Assembly (NCBI GenBank): GCA_963377175.1
Contig: CAUJNA010003326.1
Span: forward strand, 624,778 to 688,777
DNA: 64,000 nucleotides
Source of the DNA: Effrenium voratum
Lineage: Eukaryota > Sar > Dinophyceae > Suessiales > Symbiodiniaceae
Reading direction: 5' to 3'
The position numbers and the translations under genes are program-made. Within the stretch, counting starts at the first letter, position 1. Each line of letters starts with the position of its first letter. Positions 21,300 through 33,128 of this stretch are shown here, piece after piece. The notes below the pieces were generated by a model. The model searched no databases and was not told the origin of the DNA. It was given only the letters and a program-made list of their open reading frames with translations.

Positions 21300-23902
21300 C
21301 CAATGCTTTTGAAAGCTGTGGGTTGATAGCCTCGAAGTTGCATGCGAGCCCCTGGCCATAGCCCTGGGTTACCCCCAGCTAAGTAGCACATTAGGAGTAT
21401 ATGACGGCAAATAACCTTAAAACTAGGCGCACGCATCGTGTTGAATGTTCCCCAGCTCTTGCCCACAAACCTCTACAGCCCCAATCTGGGGATGTTCGAA
21501 ACCACGTCTGTATCACTTGCACGCCTATCCTTTTGCAAAGGACACATCCACAACTGTAGTAGTTGCAATAAGCATTGCAAGCACGCAACAACTTGGAAGA
21601 CCTGTGATTTCCCGCCATTCACCAGGCTTGGAAGAAGTCGGATGCTGCCCGTTCTCTAGGGGACCGTTAAAATGGGCGTACTTCCAGCCATCTGGGCTGC
21701 CCCAGCACCGGTGGCTCGGCCTCGGAGCAAGGTGGAGTCGCGGAGCTGGGGACTTCCCGCGTGCACGTTAGAAGAACTTTAGGGTATGAACTTTGGGTGC
21801 TCGGCTCGGACCCTATTTCTGTTGACTTCAGGAATACCTGCAGCTTTTGAGTGTGCTCCAACCACTGACAATCTTAGCCTTCTTTGGCTCACAGGCAAGG
21901 CAGTTGGCAAACCAGCCCCTCTGTCCGAAGCCTCTGGCAAGTTTGGGTTCTGCATCTCGAGGAAAATTGAAGTTGCCCTGTTTGGGGGAACCCAACACCA
22001 AGTGGATCCATTTGCCTGTATAGGTCTCCAAGGGCTTGCCACCCACTAACAACCAAAAGATGGATCGAAGGGCTACCTACTACAAGGGGGCTACCTACTA
22101 CAAGGGGGCTACCTACTACAAGGGGGCTACCTACTACAAGGGGGTTACCCTACAAGAAGGTTACCTACACAAAGTTACCTACAAGGGCGACACGCCTGGG
22201 ATCGATCCACCGGTTTCCCGGAGTCCTCTCGAACCCGCTCGACCCCCAGGCCTCGGTATCCACCGCCGCGGGCGGCAAGGTGTCGAAAGCGGCGTCCGTG
22301 TCCATGGCGGCGGGCGGAAGCAGGTCCTGGCGTGGAAAGAAGGCCATGGTAACATGGCCAGAAACGGTGTTTGGTGAATAAGGCCAGGAAAGGAAAGTTT
22401 TAGAGTTCTGAGCCTCCATCGTCGTATGTTGGGCTGGCAAAATGGGCGCCACTATACCAGGAAGCCTCCTTAGCCAACCAAACCCTGGAAATGGCCGACC
22501 CATGAAGCCACTGAAGATGCTACCATGTTTTTTTTCTCCACTGCACAACCGCAGGGAGCATGACCGCAACAAGCGTATCCAGAACTTCGCTCGCACTCCG
22601 GTACGGAGGCGCCCATCCATCTCTTCTCAGGCTGCAAATGGGTATGTCTTCTTGTAGGGAACCCCCTTTTGGCTAGTCATAAGCAAAAGGAAAACCCATC
22701 ATTTAGCGGGGTCCCCGGGGTCCCCTAAAAATGACACACCCAAATGTGGCCACGTCGTTTTCCTTCGCCCACTCCAATACCGTTTCTCCCAAGTTCAACC
22801 GCTGGTGCCACTCATGGCTCTCAATTCATGGCTCTCAATTTCTGTCTTGGCGCCGTCTTGTGTATTTTGTGACATGTACCAAGGTTCAGCCGAACTATTA
22901 TACATACATATATATATATATTTTATACCCAAATGTCTTGTCAGAACACAAGTGTTGCTGATTTCCCCATTGATCCACCCATGCGACGCCTGATCAAGTA
23001 TGCCACGCAAATTAAGATGCGATGTAAGAATGATGCCTCTCACATGCATTTTGCAGTTGATTTGGCCGGCAATCCACAGCTCCAGTGAGAGCACCCAATG
23101 CCATCCTCTCTTCATTGCTCAGACCTCCCAAGCTCCGCTGCACTTGCTCAGGCAAAAGCCGTCACACATTCGACTTGTGGAGATTGTTGCCAGGCATCAA
23201 TTCCCCAATGCCGCGCTTGCCTTCTTTCGCACGCAATTGTTCGAAGTGGCCATTCATGCGCAAATGGGAGTTCATCTTGCTGATGCTCAGGGTTTTGGGA
23301 ATGAACCTATAGAGGAAACCACCAGTTGGATGGTTTAGAGGGGTCATTCCCTCATTCCCTGCCTCGAACCAGCAAGTTTCCCAGAGTCCTGATAGTTGTC
23401 AGAAGCCGCAGGACCATCCCTAAGCCCAAGTGAGATATTTAGCTCACGACGCCTTCCGGAGCCAGGTAAAATGCGTCGAAAACACCACCCCTCCACATGG
23501 TAAAGTGCCAACACACATGGCTTTTTTGGGCCGGAATGCAAAAGCTTTGGATTGGGACAATAATCACCGGGCGTCTAAACAACATCAACTGCTCTCCCCC
23601 TATCTAAAGGAGCCCAAACATTCTGAAACTCTCAATAGCGGAAGGCACAAGGGGCGGGGTATCTTGGTTGGCATTTGGCTTCTCCTTCAAACCAAGGAAC
23701 CCTACGATTCCTGCTGCCCCATCCAAGCCCGCACAACCCCCCGTCTAATTAGGGCATTCCATTCACTGGGCTGTTCAAAATGGAGTGTCGCCAATCCTAA
23801 TCCATAATGCATATTGCCCCTCAGAACAAAGGGCGCCTTTCGTAACCCTGGTAAGTCCGTACAGGCCAGGTTTTTAGCAACCCCCCTTTCGTAACCCCTT
23901 AC
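21300..23902. other. Unassigned region with weak exon-like pieces
   Basis: Apart from the 18-bp repeat and a short TA run at 22909-22924, nothing firm. On the minus strand, GC-rich stretches at about 22260-22345 (LPPAAMDTDAAFDTLPPAA) and 22549-22630 look somewhat protein-like but lack clear paired splice sites. Confidence 0.35.
22071..22187. repeat. 18-bp minisatellite
   Basis: Four near-identical units of GGCTACCTACTACAAGGG followed by degenerate ones. It is open on the plus strand as a short Tyr/Lys/Gly repeat, which I regard as a translation of the repeat. Confidence 0.85.
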
Positions 23903-24039
23903 GCCCAGATCGAAGTAGGACGCCTGGCCCTCGTTTGGGGTCCAAAACTCGGAATGGTTCTCCTGAAGGTCCTCTGGCATGCCGTGGGAGGTCATCTCGG
24001 CAGCCATGTCAGCCGGGAATTGTCCCAAACGCGGACGTG
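23903..24039 (-). CDS. Candidate internal exon
   Basis: 137 nt between an acceptor (TCAATCATTGAAG) and a donor (GGGC|GTAAGG). The frame reads RPRLGQFPADMAAEMTSHGM and, at the end, GQASYFDLG, with balanced acidic and polar residues. No family recognised. Confidence 0.55.
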
Positions 24040-24992
24040 CTTCAATGATTGAAAGACAGGAGTATTTGTGTCATCTATTTATGTATATAATATGCGACCA
24101 CTGTTCATCACCTGAATTCAAGAGCTTGTGAATCAATCCCCAGGTGGATTCTCGTCATGGGGCCCGGGATTGTCGATTTGCGGAGTTGGCATGGTTGGAG
24201 CCTTGACTGGAAGGAAGAGCAACCCCGAATCCTAACTATATTTTGTCGAGTGTGCCCTATCCCCTTTGCTCCAGTAGACCAGGAACATCTCGCAGTCACT
24301 ATTTTAGGATGGGCTAGGAAGACACATCCTGTCAGCACACGAGTAAGTCAAGGGCAGGTCAGTGTTGTCACAGAAAATCAATGGTTGCTGCATTCTTGGT
24401 GAGCCCTGCAAGGAAGCAGCTTCTGCACAGGCCACAAACTGCAGCTGTACACTATATTCAAGGACGATGTTGTCCTAATGCACAACTCCAAGCAATACAC
24501 ATGACGGATTCAAGTGTACGAGTTGCAGCACACCAATCTTCAAGGTTCGGAAAAACCTTAGAAAACCAGCCAGGTGTCTCAGAAAGACCACTCGGAATTC
24601 AGATAATCCTTTGAGAAACCCATCTAACATCTTACCTGCTTAGTTTCGGCAGAAAAGGGTGCCCTAACCCCGCCTTGGCTAAAATGCAGCCCAAACGGCG
24701 TTAAGGATACAGCTAGCTATGAAACCATTCACGACTATTGGGCAATGAACGTTTGCCAATTCAACATTAATTTCTCCCAACACAGATGGAGAAAAAACAA
24801 ACACAATTATTTAGCGTATTATTTGTCATATGTATTTGGGCATGGTTTTACTTCAAGGGAAAAGTGCTCAAATGAATTCTTGTACTATGGGCGTCGCTGA
24901 CCGGGCCCAAATGTGAGATGTCTGAAGCCGAGGACGGAAGACATGGGTCAAAGCAATGCCCTCGATGTCCGCCAGCCAAGAATTACAAACAC

Positions 24993-25196
24993 CGGGGGTT
25001 GCCCACACAAAACGGGGCTGCCCCAAATAAATCACTGAAGAAAGCAACCAGGTCCTTCATCCAACCTGCCCTGTCACTGTTTTCTGGCCCAACCCCATAA
25101 GCACCCACGCAGAGGGCGTGTCCATGCTGCCCTGCAAGGGAGTCCTTAGTTGCATGGATTCCTGATGGCTGGCTGCTAGAGCAACTTGCGAAACCT
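24993..25196 (-). CDS. Candidate internal exon
   Basis: 204 nt between an acceptor (TTTTGCTACACAAG) and a donor (CCCCCG|GTGTTT). One frame is open throughout, including GFASCSSSQPSGIH, ALCVGAYGVGPENSD and WMKDLVAFFSDLFGAAPF. The exon length agrees with the frame. Function unknown. Confidence 0.55.
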
Positions 25197-25290
25197 CTTG
25201 TGTAGCAAAAGGACATCGGGCAGAGGTTATTGTTTTTTCTGTAACCCTATCGTTTTACCTGGTTTTGCGCATTGCGCCGCTTCAGGTGAA

Positions 25291-25822
25291 ATCGAAGTAC
25301 ACTTTGCCAGCTCATAAGTCGTCGCAACTGTTCAGTACAATTTTGGTAAAGGAAGTACACCGTGGCAGCTCCGGCTCGAAAGTCGCAACTTTCAGTACAA
25401 GTGTAGGAAAGGAAGTGCACTTTGGCAGCTCCGGCTCGAAAGCCGCAATTTTTCAGTACAAGTGTAGTAAAGGAAGCACACTTTGGCAGCTCCAGCTCAA
25501 CAGTCGCAACTTTTCAGTACAATTGTAGTGAAGGAAGTACACCGTGGCAGCTCCGGCTCGAAAGTCGCAACTTTCAGTAGAAGTGTAGGAAAGAAAGTGC
25601 ACTTTGGCAGCTCCGGCTCGAAAGCCGCAATTTTTCAGTACAAGTGTAGCAAAGGAAGTACGCTGTAAAGCTCCGGCTCAAAAGTCGCAACTTTTCAGTA
25701 TAAGTGTATAGTAAAGGAAGTGCACCTTGGCAGCTCCGGCTCCAAGTGTAGTAAAGGAAGTACACTTTGGCTCTCGAAAGGCGCAACTTTTCAGTACAAG
25801 TGTAGTAAAGGAAATACACTCA
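25291..25822. repeat. About 60-bp minisatellite with higher-order pattern
   Basis: About nine units built on GGAAGTACACTTTGGCAGCT, then CCGGCTCGAAAGTCGCAAC and TTTCAGTACAAGTGTAGTAA. Units 2 and 3 resemble units 5 and 6 more than their neighbours, giving a three-unit (about 183 bp) higher order. The last units are shortened. Partly open frames are by-products. Confidence 0.85.
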
Positions 25823-26514
25823 GCTGCTCATTTCCATAAGGGGCCCCGCGCACAAAACCATGTTCAGTTGGTTTTTTTCCTGTAACCCGATCGTTTCACA
25901 TGCTTTTGGCACGTTCTACTGCACATGTTGGTATGTCCAGCCCTTTACATATTGGTCTTCCAGAGGTTTTGATAGACGCTCATCTGGGTTGTTCGCAGAA
26001 AAACTTTATCCTTTTGAACGGGGATTCGTAGAAAGTGAGGGCCCGATTCTCCAGAGCCACTGGTTCGCGGTCACTTGACGTGCATCCGGCCATTGGCAAA
26101 AAGAGCACCAATCTTTCGGCTTGAAGAAGGCCTTCAAAAGAGGCAACTCGGGTTCCCATGAGACTGCCACTTTTCTAGGCCCAAAAACGGCTGATATTTT
26201 GGGGAACCAAAAAGCAGCGCACCGCTGAAGGTCGTCTGGGCTTTCAGTGCGGGGGCGTGCCTTCTTTTGGTTTCAAAAGGAGCTACGCAGCCGTGAAGGT
26301 GCAGCACAACGTGACCCAAACAACCAACTCACCAATCAAGCAAGCGCACAAGCGAACTAATGTTGACTCCCCGAGAAAGGAAAGCCCGGTTTATTCACAG
26401 GGGGGTGTCCTTGGGTTTAGCGGGGAATGAATCATCACGGTTGGAGGGGAACACCCCGACCTTAAGAAACCGGTGTGGATTAATTTGGGGTTGACATTGG
26501 CACGGAACAAAGCA

Positions 26515-27070
26515 AGCAAGCAGCAAGCAAGCAAGCACGCACGCACGCACGCACGAGCAAGCAAGCAAGCAAGCACGAACGCACGCACGCGCGCAATAGC
26601 CAGCAATAGCCAGCAATAGCCAGCAATAGCCAGCAATAGCCAGCACGCAAGCAAGCAAGCCAGCAAGCCAGCAAGCCAGCAAGCAAGCCAGAAGCCAGCA
26701 AGCCAGCAAGCCAGCAAGCCAGCAAGCCAGCAAGCCAGCAAGCCAGCAAGCCAGCAAGCCAGCAAGCCAGCAAGCCAGCAAGCAAGCAAGCCAGCAAGCA
26801 AGCCAGCAAGCCAGCCAGCAAGCCAGCAAGCCAGCAAGCCAGCAGGCCAGCAGGCCAGCAAGCCAGCAAGCCAGCAAGCCAGCAAGCCAGCAAGCCAGCA
26901 AGCCAGCAAGCCAGCAAGCCAGCAAGCCAGCAAGCCAGCAAGCCAGCAGCAAGCCAGCAAGCCAGCAAGCCAGCAGCAAGCCAGCAAGCCAGCAAGCCAG
27001 CAAGCCAGCAAGCCAGCAAGCCAGCAAGCCAGCAAGCCAGCAAGCCAGCAAGCCAGCAAGCCAGCAAGCC

Positions 27071-27112
<42 letters not shown>
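26515..27112. repeat. CCAGCAAG minisatellite with flanking AGCA and CGCA runs
   Basis: Some 50 copies of the 8-mer CCAGCAAG fill about 26650-27075, with interruptions. It is bordered by an AATAGCCAGC run (26593-26645), CGCA/AGCA tetramers on the left and an (AGCA)n run at 27070-27110. Minus-strand frames of more than 200 codons (Leu-Leu-Ala-Cys-Trp-Leu-Ala-Gly repeats) come purely from the repeat. Confidence 0.9.
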
Positions 27113-27162
27113 GGTGAGACCCACATCCGATTGCAGCAGTCCTGTGGCAATGCGAATCCCAA

Positions 27163-27352
27163 TCAGACTGGGGCCCTCTGCGTACTCGGCGAAGGCGCGA
27201 ACATGTAAAGCTTGGCATTGCGGTAGGTAGAGTAATCCTGCTCGACTCGTGAGTCCGCCCCCAGCTGGGGATTACAACCCACGGGTCTGAGTGACTTGCA
27301 ACGATTCGCCCACCCCAAATAAGGATTCTCTGTGGATGGACTGAACATTGCA
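27163..27352 (-). CDS. Candidate terminal exon
   Basis: 190 nt from the acceptor CCCCCTACTACAG to a TGA stop at 27163. The frame reads AMFSPSTENPYLGWANRCKS, then LGADSRVEQDYSTYRN, KLYMFAPSPSTQRAPV. It ends close to the CCAGCAAG array. Function unknown. Confidence 0.45.
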
Positions 27353-28722
27353 CTGTAGTAGGGGGCGTATCCGAGTTTTCATATTGTTTCATCATGCCTG
27401 CAGGACTGTAAAAGAGGAAAGGCGATTGCATGGGTGAGGTTGCAAACCAAAACCCCCTGAGGCTATGTGCCGAGATCCGCGCCCGGATCACCCGCATTGT
27501 GCGATGAAAAAGCGCTGATACTTGTCGCACTTTTCTATGATATTCGGCAGTTTTCGCTGGCAGCCATTTAGACATTCATAGTTGCTCACCCGGATCAGCC
27601 TCCCTGATGGATGCAATGCAAGCATCGCTCCAAGTTACTCAAAAGGATCCATGCATCTCTCGGTGAACCTGCTGGCTTGTCTGTGGAAAACAACAAAAAG
27701 CAAGGGCTGGAACGGTTCGACCATCCCAAGTGTTCAAATGCCACACATGCCAAGGAGCAACATCCGCCTGGAAGCAAGCTTCGTGAACAATAATAATGAT
27801 GATGGAACTAGTAATATTAATCATAACAATAACAATAACATTCTTAATAGTCATCAATTATCATAATGATAATTCACTCACCAAAAAAGAGACTCCCGTG
27901 CGAAAGGAACCAGTTCATCTGGGTGAGGTTGCACGCAAAACCAATTGTGACGCGTAAAACTCGCAGTCCAAATGGTGGGACACCTAAGTTGGTGGTTGAA
28001 ACCCCTGCGTCCTTTCAGCACATTGTACTTTCAACGCCCAGGACACACGCCCAAGGCATCCAAGCTCGCCTGAACGGCTACAAGAACACCTGGGAGATCT
28101 TCCAAAGGGGCCCACAGATTCATGCTCTTCGCTCCTCATGTTTAACAGGCTTTGGACCCATTGCCGTACCCCAACGGTGTCGGGTTCCTCCATCTGCTGG
28201 AGGTTCCACTAAACAACAACACGTCTGTCAACCATGACGAGTTCCACTTGAACAAAAAAGGGAGAAACAAAGAACGCCTTCAGCAAATGGAAGGTATCAG
28301 AAGGGAAATCATGTCTCTGGTGTTCCACTAGACTAATTAAAGGCTTGCCCAAGTTCTCAAAAGCTTTCTTGATTCAAATATGTGTGAAACACGGTCATGA
28401 TCTATCAACACGGAAGAGTCAAAAAGTGTGCTGTGGCTGGTTCGCCAATTATGGTCACATAGGCGTATGAACTTGAAAGTAAGAAGCAGTTCAAGATTCG
28501 GCTAGCAACATGCAGGCTTCGAGGCTGCTTTCCAAAGTGGGGCGACTCGAGACAAGGAGTGGCAGCATGTGCTCTACATCTATTCCTGGCCCTCTTCTCC
28601 CTGACCACTTTGGGAATTGCTAGCCTCTCTTTGCTCAAGGTGCTAAAAAAGACAAGACCGTCACCGCTCCAAGTGGAGCACCCGAGCCCGCGACCCTTTT
28701 TAATGTTCGGCGCTCAATCTAC

Positions 28723-28909
28723 CTGCGCTGGCGACACGCCGATGGGTTCCTGAATGTTCCTAAGGCGATTGCCGAAGGAGTGCAGGAAGCTGTGGCAGAA
28801 GTGGTGCATCCCCGGCGATGTTCCCTTGTGGATGTCCTGGAAGGTTTCGCCTTGTGGCGTCTTCCAAAAGAGAATGGCGTTAGCCGGGATCCACACCAAC
28901 CACCAGGCT
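28723..28909 (-). CDS. Candidate internal exon
   Basis: 187 nt between an acceptor (GCTCATGGCCAG) and a donor (GCGCAG|GTAGATTG). The frame contains AWWLVWIPANAILFWKTP, FQDIHKGTSPGMHHFCHSF and LRNIQEPIGVSPAQ. The first part could be a membrane segment. No family recognised. A plus-strand frame over the same bases is rejected below. Confidence 0.55.
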
Positions 28910-29125
28910 CTGGCCATGAGCAAGGCCGGTCCAGATGCAGGTTCAGTTTAGGTGTGCGGCACACCAACACTCAAAGAAGCTGACATGTAACAATGTACCT
29001 TACAAAGAGGAAGGACAGTTTTATGCTAGAGACAACCGCGAAGGTGTTCCTGAGGTGTTCCTGAGGTGTGCCCTTGAGGCTCTTGAGGCTCTTAGGCCAA
29101 GCACGCAATATCCCGCTCAGGAGAC

Positions 29126-29171
29126 CTGCCGGGCTAGGTCACTGTCTCGCACAGCGCACTGAGTTCTGTGA
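29126..29171 (-). CDS. Candidate exon downstream of A2
   Basis: 46 nt starting exactly after the A2 acceptor ACCTAG and ending at a donor, CGGCAG|GTCTCC. Reads HRTQCAVRDSDLARQ after completing the split codon AG|T. Confidence 0.45.
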
Positions 29172-29284
29172 CTAGGTCCTCCAGTAAAGAGGTTAGAATA
29201 AGGGTACCCTTTTGTTCTGTAGTGTATTTTAGTCAGGGAACCCTCCTCCAAAAAAGGGTAAAAGGGCAGTAATGGAGGACCTAG
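29172..29284 (-). mobile_element. Family A introner-like element, copy A2
   Basis: 113 bp with 14-bp imperfect TIRs, CTAGGTCCTCCAGT and its complement, and the full family core. Read on the minus strand, intron 29172-29280 begins CTAG|GTCC and ends CCTAG|, with TTCTAAC about 25 nt before the end. The upstream exon would end in the codons TCT AG|, the downstream exon begin with T. Confidence 0.8.
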
Positions 29285-29984
29285 ATGATGCCCCCACTGA
29301 CACTAGAAACCCCCGTACCTTGGGGTAGACTTAAACCCAAAGGCTTCCTTTTGGGGCAATCAACCACCCCTGGGCTTCAGTCTGCCTTATGGTAGACAGA
29401 AAACGGAACCCTGAACCGCACATTTGAGTGAGCTCGTTCTGCCCAAGTGACCGAGCCAAAGTAAGTGCACTAGGTTTGAGCATTCGCGATCGCCTAAGCA
29501 ACACACTTACTACTGGAAAACTATGGTCTGATCAAAACAATCTTTCGTCTGAGCCGCCTATCAAAAGAGGCAAACTTCCGAGGTCTAGAACCGGTCAAGA
29601 ACCAGCGAGCTGACATCCCTGCACTTTGGTGATTTGAATCTCTCACTTACAAAGGAACCCGCGCGCTCCCTGTTTTCTCCTCGTTTTATTGGCGGCAACC
29701 AACAGGCGGGGTCTGCGGTACCAGTGGCAGGTTTTCGAAACTGGAACATGGGGTCTGAGGCTTCAAATGCGGGCCTCGGCTGTCTGCGGATAGGCGTCTC
29801 TCAAAACACCCCTGAACCGCCCACGGGGGGAAGGTGCTCCAATTTTGAGACAACCATTCCAACCTCCGGAGTCTCGATCCCTCCTTGTCAGGCACTTATT
29901 CAGATGCCCAAACACCTACGTCTTGGCTTCTAAGAACCATGGGTGAAAAGTAGGGGTGAGGGGTCAGTCTTTCTGATGGCTCAC

Positions 29985-30105
29985 CAGCTTGCATTTTCTG
30001 GCGCACCTGCCAACCCGGCCTTTCTCCAGGACACCGAGTAGTTATCGTTGAAGACCACCAGCCTGGCAAGAAACCAGAAGCGGGGCATGGGCAACGCAAT
30101 TTTGT
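29985..30105 (-). CDS. Candidate internal exon
   Basis: 121 nt between CTTGGGGGACAG and donor AAGCTG|GTGAGC. The frame reads KIALPMPRFWFLARLVVFND followed by SVSWRKAGLAGAPENAS. Function unknown. Confidence 0.5.
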
Positions 30106-30540
30106 CTGTCCCCCAAGGTAAGATGGGCAAATGGCGGGGTTCATGGTGTTTTCCCTTCAGAAACCCAAGCATGGTATTGTGAATTTGTATTCTGCAAGAT
30201 TGTGCAAGCGAATCACTACCATGCAAGCCCAGGACAAAACAGTGAAGTTGGTTCGATGGAAGTTCTGACGCCAAACCAGCGGCTCATGTTCCTTATTTGC
30301 ACGCTTCCGGCTATGCAAAGGGCATGGTGCACCAAAGCAGCGTTTTGCTGTGCAGCAAACAGAAGCTCATCACTCAGAGAGGGTATTCTGCACCTTAAGG
30401 GGAACCCCAAATTAATGAAATCACAAGGCTGTAATGAAGGTGGTTCTTGTTCAAAAGCCGATTTGTCTGAATAAACAATGATGATAATAATATTTCTACT
30501 AATACTGCATGATAACACATCACCACAGTGATAATAACAA

Positions 30541-30625
30541 TAATAGTAGTAGCAGCAGCAGCAGCAGGAGCAGGAGCAGCAGCAGTAGCAGTAGTAGTAG
30601 CAGTAGCGGTAGCAGTGGGAGGGGG
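30541..30625. repeat. AGC/AGT triplet repeat
   Basis: A trinucleotide run (AGC, AGT and GGAGCA words). Polymeric Ser, Leu or Ala frames arise from it on both strands. Confidence 0.9.
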
Positions 30626-31550
30626 AATCTCCTGAATACAAAACATTTCCGTGTGTATGAATCAGGTGTTGATGTGGCCAGGGTCAATGGGTCAGAAAAG
30701 GTTCCAAGCTCAAAGCGTAGAGGATGAGAGCAAGAAGCAACACGAGTTTCTGCTTTCGGACTTGGCCCCTTGTTTCCTTCTCTAATATCTAACACGTGAT
30801 TTGCAAGGTTAGCGTGTTCTTTAGAATGGCTCAAACATATCATAGGAACCCTTTGGTGGACATCATTTGCTCAGAAATGTAGCTATTGCTATGCATGTAA
30901 ACTTAGTGAACCGACAACAGTGGAGCACTTGCAAACCCCAAGTCACGCCAATAATGCTCTAGACTCGTAACCTTCAAAACTGCCCGGTATCTTTGTCACA
31001 GAGGTGACTCCCCTTGGTGCTGTTGGTAGCGGTCACCCAACTCTCACATAATATCATGCGCGTGCGCGCCGAAGCCTTATGGAGAAGGTATCCCCCTTGG
31101 CCGCGTCATCCTCGCTCTGCTTTCCTGGCGCCAGCTGATGCAAGCAGCAATCACTGTGTCCCTAAAATTTGCTTGCTCAATTCGGATCTTGGTTGTGGCA
31201 GAGACGAAATTACATTCTGATGACCATCCCTACACGAGCCAAATGAGCGAATCGCTCATGGCACGCATCTTGTGTTGTCTGAAAATGGGCGTACATTACG
31301 ATGCTGTTTCACGTAGAAGCCAACCGAAAGCCGTTGCCAGTCTTGGTGTACCCTGATTGTAGGACACGTTCTGCTGGTTGACTTCAAGGGGACTCTCCCA
31401 ATTGATCAAAGGCACCAAATGGGACCCCATGGGTCCACTGGCAACTGACTTCTCTTGGTTTGCCCCCGGCGCCTTTGATCACCTACCCCAACCACCCGTA
31501 AGTGCCACGGAACAAAGGTGATCAACTACATGAGAAAAGGCACATAAAGG

Positions 31551-31646
31551 GTACCCTCGCACCAACTAATTAACATGGCATAGACCCCCTTTACAAGAGG
31601 AAAGTAGTCGGTCTGTGCACTGCCATGTTAGTTGGTGGGAGGGTAT
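31551..31646. repeat. Foldback element
   Basis: Inverted arms of 26-30 bp, from GTACCCTCGCACCAACTAAT through AACATGGCA (31551-31580) and its imperfect complement at 31621-31646, enclosing 40 bp. Probably a small non-autonomous element. Confidence 0.75.
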
Positions 31647-31740
31647 CTTTCTTGACCAAACAAATCGAAGGGCCAAGGGGTACCCAGCCGAACGTGGTGA
31701 ATCCTGAGACTGCACAGAGTCGACATGATCCAATGCTTAC

Positions 31741-31792
31741 AGGGGGGGCAAGCATGGTCAAAACTGCTTGTGTGCAACGTGGTCATGATTCC
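31741..31792 (-). CDS. Candidate internal exon
   Basis: 52 nt bounded by a strong acceptor (GACTTCCTTTTCAG) and a canonical donor (CCCCCT|GTAAGC). Reads GIMTTLHTSSFDHACPP. Confidence 0.45.
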
Positions 31793-31881
31793 CTGAAAAG
31801 GAAGTCTGAAGTGCCTGAGTCCGTGATCATCATGCACAGACTGGTAGAGAAAGGGATGCCGGTTTGAGGTTGATTCCATTT

Positions 31882-32154
31882 CTAGTGGGTCCAACCCACC
31901 AAACGTTCAAACAGGGTACCGAAGAACTGGTTACATGAGTCCTTCGCCTGCGGAACATATTCTTTGTTTGCCGCTTTCGCCTCCCCAACTCCTTGGGAGC
32001 CAAAGTCTTCCCCGAAGAACTGGTGAGCCTCTTGGTTTTGCGGGGAAACGTCCAGCTTGCCCTTCCCAAATAGACAAGACACCTCGACAAATGCGGCGTT
32101 GGCTTTTCTCGCATGACACATGTCACTGGCTCTTTTCTTCACGGCGGTTTCCAT
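31882..32154 (-). CDS. Candidate exon or short ORF, 90 residues
   Basis: An ATG-to-TAG frame with strongly protein-like composition: METAVKKRASDMCHARKANA, then CLFGKGKLDVSP, HQFFGEDFGSQGVGEAKAA and NQFFGTLFERLVGW. No acceptor is evident just before the ATG, so this could be a gene start, or an exon whose left limit I cannot place. An internal GTAACC could serve as a donor. No family recognised. Confidence 0.55.
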   Translation of the reverse strand: METAVKKRASDMCHARKANAAFVEVSCLFGKGKLDVSPQNQEAHQFFGEDFGSQGVGEAKAANKEYVPQAKDSCNQFFGTLFERLVGWTH

Positions 32155-32349
32155 GGAAATTGATTACCACTTTCGGATTTCAAAGAGGGACATCGAGCTG
32201 AAAAACCCTGCTCGAACGCGTCCCAAATCTGTCCCAAATGGCTGTGGGTTAAACAATTCTGTACCCCTGGTGAACATCAAAATAGGTGGTACATGGATGT
32301 TCCGCCCCAAAATGGAGGCATAGGTTGTGACCCGCTGAAACCCTAGAGT

Positions 32350-32478
32350 CTAGGTCCTCCAGAGGGAGGTTAGAATAAGGGTACCTTTTTTTTCTGTAGT
32401 CTATTTTAGTAGGGGAACTTGAACCCTCCCAACCAAAAAAAGAAACGGTGAGAAAGGGCACCTGGCTGGGGGACCTAG
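32350..32478 (-). mobile_element. Family A introner-like element, copy A3
   Basis: 129 bp with CTAGGTCCTCCAG and its near-complement GCTGGGGGACCTAG at the ends. The donor CTAG|GTCC on the minus strand follows the exon 32475-32584. The acceptor could be the TIR's CCTAG, CTCTAG 7 nt on, or TTTCAG slightly further; the first gives an early stop. Confidence 0.75.
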
Positions 32479-32584
32479 CTGTGAATGCGTCCCATGCGTC
32501 CCCTGCGTCCCGAATTTCTGTCCCGCGGCCTATGCACCAGGTGAGGTGTTTGGAGTTCTCGTCCAAGGCCACGGTCTGCTCCAT
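32475..32584 (-). CDS. Candidate exon upstream of A3
   Basis: 110 nt open from an ATG at 32584: MEQTVALDENSKHLTWCIGR followed by RDAGDAWDAFTA, ending GCT AG| in phase 2 at the A3 donor. Whether the ATG is the start is unclear, since an acceptor-like AG precedes it. Confidence 0.5.
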
Positions 32585-33128
32585 CTCTAAGGTGCAGAGC
32601 TCCTGGCACCCGCGTTACCCGCGCTTTTGGAAAACTTCTGGCTGCCTCCATGTGGACGACATCCGTTCGCACCACTTGGAAAGCAGGTACTTCGGGGCCT
32701 CCATGTGGTCGAAATTCGTTCGCGCCACGTTGAAGCCAGGAAAAAAAGAAACACGGTTTGTTGGTATTTACAGGGGAATCATCGTGTAAAAAAAAAAAAA
32801 ACATGTTTTTGTGGGCAAATTTACAGGGGAATCATGGGAATCCTTCCAGGGTTTCTGAAGGGTGGTGCGAAATGGAGCTCGTCCATCCACAGTAGGTCTG
32901 GTGCTCAGTAGGCAATGACAAGCAGTGGTCTTGGGAGTGCTTCACCCAGCTTTGGGGATTCCCCCCAAAAAAAGCCATAGGGATGGGAAAAAAGGGGTTC
33001 CTTCCATGTCTCATTTCTCTGGAAACCAGCGAATGTCACCTCCGAGTTTAGGGAACTCGGCACGGTTTTCGGGGCCCTTGCTCAGGGCCCAAGGAAGGGC
33101 GGCGACGCGCTCGGCGCCCGACTACGCG

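Noticed and set aside
26391..27575. Minus-strand ORFs of 214-394 codons with Leu-Ala-Cys-Trp repeats
   Set aside because: They arise from the CCAGCAAG array, which lacks stops in every minus frame; only the piece at 27163-27352 outside the array looks protein-like.
28754..28951. Plus-strand ORF of 65 codons
   Set aside because: The minus strand has a better exon (28723-28909) with matching acceptor, donor and phase over the same bases.
30216..30641. 141-codon minus-strand ORF with Tyr/Cys runs
   Set aside because: Most of it is the AGC/AGT triplet repeat in antisense.
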